From NCBI GenBank assembly GCA_025464735.1, contig JAODMX010000007.1, positions 1 to 6,085 of the forward strand: a DNA stretch of 6,085 bases, read 5' to 3'. A program made the translations under genes and the position numbers. This document shows positions 1 through 5,513 of this stretch, piece by piece; the first letter of the stretch is position 1; every line of letters starts with the position of its first letter. The notes below the pieces were generated by a model that ran no database searches, was not told the DNA's origin, and saw only the letters and a list, made by a program, of their open reading frames with translations. This DNA comes from Frondihabitans sp. GTDB taxonomy: Bacteria; Actinomycetota; Actinomycetes; Actinomycetales; Microbacteriaceae.

Positions 1-385
1 CGAAGGCACGGTCGAGGCCCACGGTGTCCATCAGCGTGAGCGCATGCTCGCGCGCCTCTTTTTTCTTGACCCCTTTGAGCAAGGGGACGGTCGCGATGTT
101 GTCGACGACCTTCCGGTGCGGAAGCAGGCCGGAGTTCTGCATGACGTAGCCGATGCTGCGGCGAAGCTTGACGGGCTCGAGGACGCCGATGTCATTGCCG
201 TCGATCTGGATCGACCCGGAGGTGGGATCGACCATCCGGTTGATCATGCGGAGGATCGTGGTCTTGCCGCAGCCGCTGGATCCGACGAAGACCGTGGTCT
301 TGCGGGAGGGGATCACGAGACTGAAGTCTTCGACGGCGCGCGTACCGTCGGGATACTGCTTGGTCACCGAGCGGAACTCGATCAT
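1..385 (-). CDS. Osmoprotectant (glycine betaine/proline/choline-type) ABC transporter ATP-binding protein, 5' part
   Basis: This is the cytoplasmic ATPase of an ABC importer. The first 128 residues are present and the rest runs off the left edge. Visible are a Walker A motif GSSGCGKT at residues 35-42, the ProV-like stretch RMINRMVDPTSG at 46-57, the Q-loop Gln at 83 in YVMQN, and LLPHRKVVDNIATVP at 87-101. The PHxxVxxNIATVP pattern is typical of the ProV/OpuCA/OsmV quaternary-amine subfamily (family knowledge). The signature LSGGQ, Walker B and any C-terminal CBS domains would lie outside the window. The ATG at 385-383 is chosen because the protein then begins MIEFRSVTKQY, as this family does, and GAGGAA (minus strand, 396-401) lies 10 bases upstream. 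The permease and binding-protein genes are presumably further left. Substrate is inferred from subfamily only; betaine, carnitine, choline or proline are all possible. Confidence 0.88.
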   Translation of the reverse strand, partial: MIEFRSVTKQYPDGTRAVEDFSLVIPSRKTTVFVGSSGCGKTTILRMINRMVDPTSGSIQIDGNDIGVLEPVKLRRSIGYVMQNSGLLPHRKVVDNIATVPLLKGVKKKEAREHALTLMDTVGLDRAF

Positions 386-507
386 TGGTGGCTCATTCCT
401 CGTGGGCAGCACGAATCGACACTTGCCAGGGCGTCAAGCGAACCACAATTCGCGCGCGAACGTCACGAAGGCACCGCGGGCGTCACCAAACCGTAAGCAC
501 GCAGGAA
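386..507. other. Spacer between TetR-type gene and ABC ATPase gene
   Basis: This 122-base gap separates two minus-strand genes, so the ABC gene may have its own promoter here. On the minus strand a TTGACG (432-437) resembles a -35 hexamer, but no good -10 lies 16-18 bases downstream. The perfect 12-base palindrome TTCGCGCGCGAA occupies 449-460. CGTCAC occurs twice, 20 bases apart (461-466 and 481-486). I see no hairpin followed by a T-run after the regulator gene, so read-through from it is possible. Confidence 0.45.
449..460. promoter_or_regulatory. Perfect 12-base palindrome upstream of the ABC ATPase gene
   Basis: TTCGCGCGCGAA equals its own reverse complement and lies 64 bases upstream of the ABC ATPase start codon, just upstream of a TTGACG -35-like hexamer on the minus strand. 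The position fits a binding site for a dimeric regulator controlling the transporter gene. The CG alternation is easily produced by chance in GC-rich DNA, so the regulatory role is inference. Confidence 0.25.
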
Positions 508-1158
508 TCAGGCCGTGACGACCACGACCGGCCCGAGAAATGTCTTGACGAGCGAGCGACATTCGTCGACGAAGCGAGCCTCGCCCCGCGGATCCGTCAG
601 GAAAGCCCGAGCGACGAGTGCGCTTCCGATCTCGGTCGCGACCTCGACTGCGAAGGCGAGCTCGGGCGTGCTCTGCACGCCGAATCGCGAACCGAGGAAC
701 TCTACGAACTGTCGCGGCAGCGGTCGCCCGGCATCGTCGCCACTCACTCGCTCCGTGCTGCCGCCGTCGCCGAAACGGATCGACCGGAACCCCGGCTCCG
801 ACCGATACATCTCGACCGCGCAATCGAGGACGACGTCGACAGCGTCACGCCACTCCACGACCGTGACAGAGTCGACGGCCGACGCGACGCGGTCGATCAG
901 CCGCTGACTGCTGCGCACCGAGAGAGCCTCGACGACTGCGATCCGGTCCGGGAAATACCGGTACACCGTACCGATCGACGCTCCAGCACGCTCGGCGACC
1001 ATCGCGGTCGTCAGGCGTTCGAAGCCGATCTCATCGATGATGGTGGCTGCCGCATCGAGGAGTCCTGTCAACCGAGCGGAGCTCCGCGCCTGGACCGGCT
1101 CGTTTCTGAGCAGTGATGATCCCCCGGGCAGTGCTTCATTGACCTCGGTGACGAGCAA
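508..1158 (-). CDS. TetR-family transcriptional regulator
   Basis: This is a 216-residue protein, the usual TetR size. The DNA-binding domain spans about residues 30-80, with the helix-turn-helix in LTTAMVAERAGASIGTVYRYF (49-69) followed by PDRIAVVEAL (70-79); the GTVYRYF recognition helix is diagnostic. Residues from about 85 on form the helical ligand-binding and dimerisation domain, which gives no clue to the ligand. The start is TTG at 1158-1156, preceded 5 bases upstream by a strong AAGGAG (1164-1169, minus strand). This leaves an N-terminal extension of about 28 residues before the HTH domain. The gene is divergent from the SRAP gene and upstream of the ABC ATPase gene on the same strand. 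It could control either, or itself through the palindrome at 1186-1204. The target is not determinable from sequence. Confidence 0.9.
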   Translation of the reverse strand: MLVTEVNEALPGGSSLLRNEPVQARSSARLTGLLDAAATIIDEIGFERLTTAMVAERAGASIGTVYRYFPDRIAVVEALSVRSSQRLIDRVASAVDSVTVVEWRDAVDVVLDCAVEMYRSEPGFRSIRFGDGGSTERVSGDDAGRPLPRQFVEFLGSRFGVQSTPELAFAVEVATEIGSALVARAFLTDPRGEARFVDECRSLVKTFLGPVVVVTA

Positions 1159-1163
1159 AGGTT

Positions 1164-1169
1164 CTCCTT
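1164..1169 (-). promoter_or_regulatory. Shine-Dalgarno AAGGAG fixing a TTG start
   Basis: On the minus strand AAGGAG is followed by AACCT and then TTG (1158-1156). This is the best ribosome binding site in the window and is why the TTG is taken as the TetR-type gene's start. No in-frame ATG or GTG near the N-terminus has comparable support. Confidence 0.75.
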
Positions 1170-1185
1170 ATGACAGGCGAGCAGC

Positions 1186-1204
1186 ACCGACGAATGTCGT
1201 CCGT
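1186..1204. promoter_or_regulatory. Candidate TetR-type operator in the divergent spacer
   Basis: ACCGACGA-ATG-TCGTCCGT is a 19-base inverted repeat. Seven of eight positions pair (perfect GACGA/TCGTC inner arms, one C/C mismatch, then two more pairs). It is centred at 1195 in the 66-base spacer between the regulator (start 1158) and the SRAP gene (start 1225). Size and position match typical TetR-family operators that repress both divergent genes (family knowledge). Assignment to this regulator is inference. No convincing -10/-35 pair was found around it on either strand. Confidence 0.4.
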
Positions 1205-1224
1205 ACCTGCAAGACTCAAGCCTC

Positions 1225-1938
1225 ATGTGCGGAAGATTCGTGATGTCGCGCGCCTCGAGCGACCTGGTGGCCCTCTTCGACGTAGATGTGACGGGAGACA
1301 CTCTTCCAGAGCCTTCCTGGAATATCGCTCCGACTCAGAAGGTGAGTCTCTTGGTCGACGCGGCACCGCGCGGTGCCGACGCCGGCGGCCCACCGGTTCG
1401 GCGCCTCGCTTCGGCACGCTGGGGGCTCATTCCCTCGTGGTCGGACGACCCCGCCTCCGGGGCGAAAGCCTTCAATGCCCGAATCGAGACGGCGGCCGAG
1501 AAGCCGACGTTCCGCGACGCCGTCGTGTCACGGCGCGCGGTCATCCCGGCGAACGGCTACTTCGAGTGGGTGGCCTCTGACGACGGTCGCAAAACCCCGA
1601 TGTACGTCGAACTGCCCGACGACGAGCTGATGTTGTTCGCGGCCCTCTACGAGTGGTGGCGCGATCCTCGCGTCGATCCATCGGATCCTGCGCGCTGGGT
1701 GCTGTCGACCACGATCCTGACCCGCGACTCCAGCGGTCCCCTCGTCTCGCTGCACGAGCGGATGCCGGTCTTCATCGGCGCCGAGTTGATGGAGGAGTGG
1801 CTCGATCCCGACACCGAGGGCGACGACGATCTCCTCCAGGGCATCTCGGGTGAGTCCCTCCAGCACGCCGCACGCGCGACTTTCCGCCCGGCCGAAGGGC
1901 TGCAAACCCCGAGCGCACACGGGGGCATGCCACAATGA
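1225..1938 (+). CDS. SRAP-domain abasic-site protein (HMCES/YedK family)
   Basis: This 237-residue protein belongs to the family whose N-terminal cysteine, exposed after Met removal, forms a covalent thiazolidine crosslink with abasic sites in single-stranded DNA. The start is certain because Cys2 must follow Met1: the protein begins MCGRFVMSRA. Other family signatures are WNIAPTQ (32-38), WGLIPSW (66-72), NARIETAAEKPTFRDA (84-99), RRAVIPANGYFEW (103-115) and SLHERMPVFI (175-184). Cys2, Asn84, Glu114 and His177 correspond to the catalytic Cys2, Asn75, Glu105 and His160 of E. coli YedK, so activity is expected. The C-terminus is unusual: the common VRNDGP-type ending is replaced by a proline- and glycine-containing tail ending GGMPQ. 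No clear Shine-Dalgarno precedes the ATG, and no SOS-type box was seen upstream. The App1 gene follows after 4 bases. Confidence 0.95.
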   Translation: MCGRFVMSRASSDLVALFDVDVTGDTLPEPSWNIAPTQKVSLLVDAAPRGADAGGPPVRRLASARWGLIPSWSDDPASGAKAFNARIETAAEKPTFRDAVVSRRAVIPANGYFEWVASDDGRKTPMYVELPDDELMLFAALYEWWRDPRVDPSDPARWVLSTTILTRDSSGPLVSLHERMPVFIGAELMEEWLDPDTEGDDDLLQGISGESLQHAARATFRPAEGLQTPSAHGGMPQ

Positions 1939-1942
1939 CGGG

Positions 1943-3001
1943 ATGCCCGGATCCCGAAAGGCGTACGTCGCCACCAGCGTCGAGCCCATGCTCCATCGGG
2001 CCGCGCGAATGGAGGACGCTGTACATGCCTTCCGCGAGCGAAATGCACGACGGCGAGGCCTGATTCCCACAATCGTGCCCTACTCGGGCTATGGCGGCGA
2101 GGGCTGGATCCGGGTGCTCTGCCGAGTTCTCCTCACGAAGGAGGGCGTGCGGCGCTCCACCGAGCACACCCATGTTCGCGGCTGGCGCAGCTTCACCAGC
2201 GTGCCGATCGACAGGGTCATCGTCGATGCGGTCGTCGATGGAGTCGTGCACCACGTCACCGCGGATCGCGGCGGCGTGGTCGACGCGCGTCTCGAAGTGG
2301 ATCTGGCGCCCGGCTGGCACACGATCGTGCTCCGCACCGAGGGGTCCCTCGATGTCGAGGCTCCGGTCTTCGTGATCGATCCGGACGTGCGCTACGGCAT
2401 CGTGTCAGATATCGACGACACCGTCATGGTCACGGCGCTCCCCCGCCCGCTGTTGGCCGCGTGGAACACCTTCGTGCTCGACGAACACGCCCGCCGGCCG
2501 GTGCCCGGTATGGCCGTGCTTTACGAACGCCTCCGCGCAACTCACCCGGGCTGCCCGGTGATCTACGTCTCAACCGGAGCCTGGAACGTGGCGCCAACAC
2601 TCTCCCGTTTTCTCACGCGCAATTTCTACCCTCCGGGGCCTCTGCTGTTGACCGATTGGGGTCCGACCCACGATCGCTGGTTCCGGAGCGGCCGAGAGCA
2701 CAAGGAGCGCTCGCTGGCGCGCCTCGCCTCCGAGTTTCCGCAGCTGAAGTGGCTCCTGGTCGGTGACGACGGGCAGCACGACGAGGAGCTCTACGGGGGC
2801 TTCCTGCGCGAGCACCCGGACAACGTCGCCGCCGTCGCCATCCGCCAGCTGTCGTCGAGCGAAGCCGTCTTCGCCGGCGGTCGCTCCCGGGGCGAGGAGC
2901 ACGAACGGACGACGAAGGTGCCGTGGCTGTACGCACCGGATGGCGCGGGACTCTGGGATCAGCTGGTGGCAAAAGGGCTTGCAACCCCTCCTGAGCTTTA
3001 G
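1943..3001 (+). CDS. App1/DUF2183 family HAD-type phosphatase
   Basis: This 352-residue protein has an N-terminal region of about 140 residues of the kind found in actinobacterial DUF2183 proteins, followed by the App1 catalytic domain. The HAD-type motifs are visible: SDIDDTVMVT (155-164; Asp156 as probable nucleophile, Asp158 as acid/base), VSTGAWN (209-215, motif II), HKERSLARL (253-261, Lys254) and GDDGQHD (274-280, acidic metal-binding motif). Yeast App1 is a phosphatidate phosphatase; the bacterial members' substrate is unknown to me. No signal peptide or membrane segment is visible, so it is probably cytoplasmic. The start is ATG 1943, 4 bases after the SRAP stop, with no independent Shine-Dalgarno, suggesting translational coupling. 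An in-frame GTG at 1850 would overlap the SRAP gene by 89 bases and is less likely. Confidence 0.88.
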   Translation: MPGSRKAYVATSVEPMLHRAARMEDAVHAFRERNARRRGLIPTIVPYSGYGGEGWIRVLCRVLLTKEGVRRSTEHTHVRGWRSFTSVPIDRVIVDAVVDGVVHHVTADRGGVVDARLEVDLAPGWHTIVLRTEGSLDVEAPVFVIDPDVRYGIVSDIDDTVMVTALPRPLLAAWNTFVLDEHARRPVPGMAVLYERLRATHPGCPVIYVSTGAWNVAPTLSRFLTRNFYPPGPLLLTDWGPTHDRWFRSGREHKERSLARLASEFPQLKWLLVGDDGQHDEELYGGFLREHPDNVAAVAIRQLSSSEAVFAGGRSRGEEHERTTKVPWLYAPDGAGLWDQLVAKGLATPPEL

Positions 3002-3085
3002 GGGGATCGTTTCGACCTCATATTCGAGCCGAAAAAGATGCAATTTAAGCTTTTAAAGCTGCAATAGGCTCCTATAGTTGTAAAC
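3002..3085 (+). promoter_or_regulatory. AT-rich hipBA promoter region
   Basis: The 84 bases before hipB are strikingly AT-rich for this window: by hand count only 30 of 80 bases are G or C in 3021-3100. TATAGT (3073-3078) is a near-consensus -10 element. It lies 7 bases before the hipB ATG, so transcription should begin at or within a base or two of the start codon. No Shine-Dalgarno is present in the bases before the ATG (GTTGTAAAC), which fits a leaderless mRNA, common in actinobacteria. No good -35 hexamer occurs 16-18 bases upstream. A weak 5-base stem (CCCCT 2985-2989 with AGGGG 3000-3004) spans the end of the App1 gene but lacks a T-run, so I do not call a terminator. Confidence 0.6.
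3048..3060. promoter_or_regulatory. Symmetric element AGCTTT-T-AAAGCT upstream of hipB
   Basis: This is a perfect 6-base inverted repeat around a single T, covering the place where a -35 element would sit relative to TATAGT at 3073-3078. It directly adjoins the left arm of the larger inverted repeat at 3059-3098. A role as an additional repressor half-site or alternative operator is inferred from position only. Confidence 0.35.
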
Positions 3086-3098
3086 ATGGCTATTGCAG
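3059..3098. promoter_or_regulatory. Candidate HipB operator: 9-base perfect inverted repeat
   Basis: CTGCAATAG (3059-3067) and CTATTGCAG (3090-3098) are exact reverse complements separated by 22 bases. They bracket the TATAGT -10 element and the hipB ATG; the right arm overlaps codons 2-5. Arm centres are 31 bases apart, about three helical turns. A third TGCAAT lies at 3039-3044, 21 bases before the copy at 3060-3065. HipB proteins autorepress their operons by binding inverted repeats at the promoter (known for E. coli, with a different sequence), so this is the natural operator candidate. Binding itself is inferred. Confidence 0.55.
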
Positions 3099-3445
3099 GA
3101 TCGAATTCTTCCTCGAGAAGATCTGCCTCCGCGGCGGCGCACCCCGGCGACACCGGCGAATGGGAGGCGCTCCTCGGCGCTCAGATCCGCTCGGTGCGCC
3201 TCGAGAGCGGTCACGACCAGGCCGCCCTGGCCGACCTGGCAGACGTCAGCGTCACCTCGGTCAAGAACCTCGAGAATGGCCGGGGCTCGACGCTTCGCAC
3301 GCTCGTGCGGGTGCTCCGCGCCCTTGATCGCGCCGCGTGGCTGACGACGCTGGCACCCGAGCCCACCGTGAGCCCTCTCGACCTCATTCGCTCGTCGTCG
3401 ACCGCGCCGCGGCGCCGCGTCTACCGCTCACGAAAGCGCGACTGA
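3086..3445 (+). CDS. hipB: HipB-like antitoxin, XRE-family HTH repressor
   Basis: This is a 119-residue protein. Residues 1-25 are rich in Ser, Ala and Gly and probably disordered. Residues 29-82 form a Cro/C1-type helix-turn-helix: LGAQIRSVRLESGHDQAALADLA, then the recognition helix region VSVTSVKNLENGRG (54-67), then TLRTLVRVLRAL (69-80). The C-terminal tail is basic (RRRVYRSRKRD). By family knowledge it should repress its own promoter and bind and neutralise the HipA kinase encoded immediately downstream. The ATG at 3086 is chosen because it lies 7 bases after a TATAGT -10 element, implying leaderless translation. Its stop TGA (3443-3445) shares one base with the hipA ATG. The symbol rests on the HTH fold plus gene order, since HipB sequences are poorly conserved. 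Confidence 0.88.
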   Translation: MAIAGSNSSSRRSASAAAHPGDTGEWEALLGAQIRSVRLESGHDQAALADLADVSVTSVKNLENGRGSTLRTLVRVLRALDRAAWLTTLAPEPTVSPLDLIRSSSTAPRRRVYRSRKRD

Positions 3446-4752
3446 TGCCCTACTCCCCCGTCGCCGCGGTCGAAGTGACCGCCTGGGGTCTCCGGGTCGG
3501 TGCTGTCGCCCCTGATCCCACTCTCGGCGCCTACGTGTTCGAGTACTACCCCGACTGGGTCGCCCGGGGCATCGAACTCGCACCCCTCGAGATGCCGACC
3601 GCGAAACGGCGCCACGTCTTCCCCACTCTGCCCGAAGCCACCTTCCACCGGCTGCCCGCCCTCCTGGCCGACGCGCTGCCCGACGACTTCGGCAACGCGA
3701 TCATCGACGCGTGGCTTGCGAGGCAAGGCATCCGCCGCGCCGAGGTGACCGCTCTCGACCGCCTCGCGTACATGTCGAACCGGGCGATGGGCGCCCTCGA
3801 GTTCCGGCCGTCCCGAGGTCCGCGCCAACGTGTCGCGAGCGCGGTCGAGATGAGTGCCCTCGTGGAGGGCGCCCGCAGCGTGCTCGACGAGCGATTCGCG
3901 GGAGACCGCGAGACCGAAGCCGCCATCCAGAGCCTCATCCAGGTGGGCACCTCGGCGGGCGGCGCGAGGGCCAAAGCCGTGATCGCCTGGGATCCTGACA
4001 CCGGAGAAATTCGGTCGGGTCAGCTCCCAGCCGCCGAGGGCTTCGAATTCTGGCTCATCAAGCTCGACGGCGTCGGGCGCGACACCGAGCTCGGCTCGGG
4101 CGGCGAATACGGTCGGGTCGAGTACGCCTATTCGCTGATGGCGAGGGCCGCGGGGCTCGACATGACCGACTGCCGGCTCCTGGAGGAGAACGGACGGGCG
4201 CACTTCATGACCAGGCGCTACGACCGCACCGGCGCCGACAAGATCCACGCCCTCACCCTCTGCGGGCTGACACACCTCGACTTCCGACAGCGGCAGACCC
4301 ACGACTACAGCCAGTACTTCGAGGCGATCGCGGCCCTCGGTCTCGGAGCCGACGCCCGCGAGCAAGCGTTCAGGCGGATGGTGTTCAACGTGCTCGCCGC
4401 CAACTGCGATGACCACACCAAGAACTTCTCGTTCCTGCTCGGGGGGCCAGCCGCCCTGCCCGGTGGCCCGGGAGCGTCGTGGCGACTCGCTCCCGCCTAC
4501 GACGTCACCTTCGCCTACAACCCGGAGGGAGCCTGGACCTACCAGCACCTCATGAGCGTCAACGGGCGCTTCCGCGACATCGAACGCTCCGACGTGATGG
4601 CGGTCGCAGACCGACACCTGGTGCCGCGGGCCAAGGCCGTGGTCGACGAGGTCCGCCAGGCTGTGGGCCGGTGGCGCGAGTTCGCCGACGAAGCCGGCCT
4701 CCCACGCACCTCCGTGCTGCGGATGGAGGAGGCGCTGCCGCGCTGGGCGTAG
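3445..4752 (+). CDS. hipA: HipA-like serine/threonine kinase toxin
   Basis: This 435-residue protein is close to E. coli HipA in length. Residues about 5-120 match the HipA N-terminal subdomain, including LPDDFGN (78-84). The C-terminal kinase domain carries GTSAGGARAK (168-177), where Ser170 lies in the HipA P-loop/autophosphorylation region; a nucleotide-binding Lys candidate in LIKLDG (Lys206); the catalytic loop NCDDHTKNFS (320-329), with Asp322 and Asn327 aligning with E. coli Asp309 and Asn314; and LAPAYDV (348-354), with Asp353 as the metal-binding DFG-like Asp. All key kinase residues are present, so it should be active. E. coli HipA phosphorylates glutamyl-tRNA synthetase and causes growth arrest; the target here is unknown. 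The TGATG overlap with hipB indicates translational coupling and antitoxin-first synthesis. A longer in-frame start at 3337 lies inside hipB and is unlikely. Confidence 0.93.
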   Translation: MPYSPVAAVEVTAWGLRVGAVAPDPTLGAYVFEYYPDWVARGIELAPLEMPTAKRRHVFPTLPEATFHRLPALLADALPDDFGNAIIDAWLARQGIRRAEVTALDRLAYMSNRAMGALEFRPSRGPRQRVASAVEMSALVEGARSVLDERFAGDRETEAAIQSLIQVGTSAGGARAKAVIAWDPDTGEIRSGQLPAAEGFEFWLIKLDGVGRDTELGSGGEYGRVEYAYSLMARAAGLDMTDCRLLEENGRAHFMTRRYDRTGADKIHALTLCGLTHLDFRQRQTHDYSQYFEAIAALGLGADAREQAFRRMVFNVLAANCDDHTKNFSFLLGGPAALPGGPGASWRLAPAYDVTFAYNPEGAWTYQHLMSVNGRFRDIERSDVMAVADRHLVPRAKAVVDEVRQAVGRWREFADEAGLPRTSVLRMEEALPRWA

Positions 4753-4769
4753 CTGCCGCGCCGCTCGGC
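4753..4769. other. Short convergent gap between hipA and the SDR gene
   Basis: Only 17 bases separate two convergent stop codons. There is no hairpin with a T-run on either strand, so no intrinsic terminator can be called, and transcripts probably overlap or end by a Rho-type mechanism. Confidence 0.5.
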
Positions 4770-5513
4770 TCAGTGCCCGGCGAGCAACGCCAGTACCTGC
4801 GGGTACCGGCCCTCGATCTCGGCGTTCCGAAGGAACTTCACCCGCTCCACCATCACCTGCTTCTCCTCCGGCCGGTTGGTCAGGATGTCCATGACCTCGG
4901 CCAAGAACTCCTCGAGCGGCATGGCGTTCGGGTCGTTCTCCTGGCCGAGCAGCGCGGTCTGAACCGCCGGCGGGATCAACTCGAGCACCTCGACGGAAGT
5001 GTCGGCGAGCTGAAGGCGCAGGATCTCGGTGAACGAGTGAACGGCAGCCTTGGTCGCGTTGTAGGTGGGCGTCGCGGCCAGCGGCACGAAAGCCAGGCCG
5101 GACGAGACGTTCATGATCACGGCATCCTGCTTCTGCTGCAGGAACTCGGTGAACGCTGCCGTCACCCGAATCGTGCCGAGGAGGTTGGTCGTGATCGTCG
5201 CCTCGGACGTGGCCAGGAAGGACGCCTCTCGGAGGTTCTCCGGCCGCATAATGCCGGCCATGTTGATCACCATGTTGAGGTCAGGATGCGAAGCCGTCAC
5301 CGCTGTGAACGCTCGGGCAATCGAGTCGGGGTCGGCGACGTCGAGCTCGAGGGAGTCGATCCCCGGGTGCTCGGCGACGATTGTCTCAAGGAGCTCGGTG
5401 CGGCGACCCGCGACGATGACGCGGTTGCCGGCGGCGTGGAAGCGGAGGGCGAGACCCAGGCCGATGCCCGAGGTCGCGCCCGTGATGAGGAGGGTGTTTC
5501 CGGTTGTCTTCAT
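4770..5513 (-). CDS. Short-chain dehydrogenase/reductase, DltE-like
   Basis: This 247-residue classical-length SDR is probably a cytoplasmic NAD(P)(H)-dependent oxidoreductase. The nucleotide motif TGATSGIG is at 11-18, with GRR (36-38) after the second strand, favouring NADP(H) by general SDR rules. The structural motif is NMAG (84-87) instead of the usual NNAG. The catalytic tetrad is complete: Asn110, Ser138 (NVSSG), Tyr151 and Lys155 (YNATK). The segment LAFVPLAATPTYNATKAAVHS and the ending VERVKFLR resemble the COG3967/DltE group. That name comes from the D-alanylation operon, but no dlt genes are seen here, so the substrate is unknown. The ATG at 5513 gives the expected MKTTGNTLLITG start. 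GGAG lies only 2 bases upstream, and the longer open frame upstream to 5759 has no SDR sequence. It converges on hipA with a 17-base gap. Confidence 0.9.
   Translation of the reverse strand: MKTTGNTLLITGATSGIGLGLALRFHAAGNRVIVAGRRTELLETIVAEHPGIDSLELDVADPDSIARAFTAVTASHPDLNMVINMAGIMRPENLREASFLATSEATITTNLLGTIRVTAAFTEFLQQKQDAVIMNVSSGLAFVPLAATPTYNATKAAVHSFTEILRLQLADTSVEVLELIPPAVQTALLGQENDPNAMPLEEFLAEVMDILTNRPEEKQVMVERVKFLRNAEIEGRYPQVLALLAGH

Noticed and set aside
383..397. Four-codon mini-ORF (ATG AGC CAC CAA TGA, minus strand) overlapping the ABC ATPase start
   Set aside because: Its ATG is only 0-1 base from the GAGGA sequence, too close for normal initiation, so an attenuator-like role is not supported.
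385..1116. 243-codon plus-strand open frame opposite the TetR-type gene
   Set aside because: It lies antisense to an obvious TetR regulator with an HTH motif and strong ribosome binding site, and has no recognisable features.
1850..1942. Upstream GTG start for the App1 gene adding 31 residues
   Set aside because: It would overlap the SRAP gene by 89 bases, the added residues resemble no domain, and ATG 1943 gives normal operon spacing.
2974..3004. Possible terminator after the App1 gene
   Set aside because: Two competing weak stems use the same CCCCT, the loop is 8-10 bases, and no T-run follows on the plus strand.
3421..4617. 398-codon open frame on the minus strand opposite hipA
   Set aside because: It is an antisense shadow typical of GC-rich DNA: composition is Gly/Val/Glu-rich without a recognisable domain, and hipA on the plus strand has complete family motifs.
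4734..4761. 10-base direct repeat GCTGCCGCGC (4734-4743 and 4752-4761) spanning the hipA stop
   Set aside because: It is short and GC-only apart from one T, expected by chance in this composition. The surrounding bases do not continue the repeat, so it is not convincing as an insertion-site duplication.
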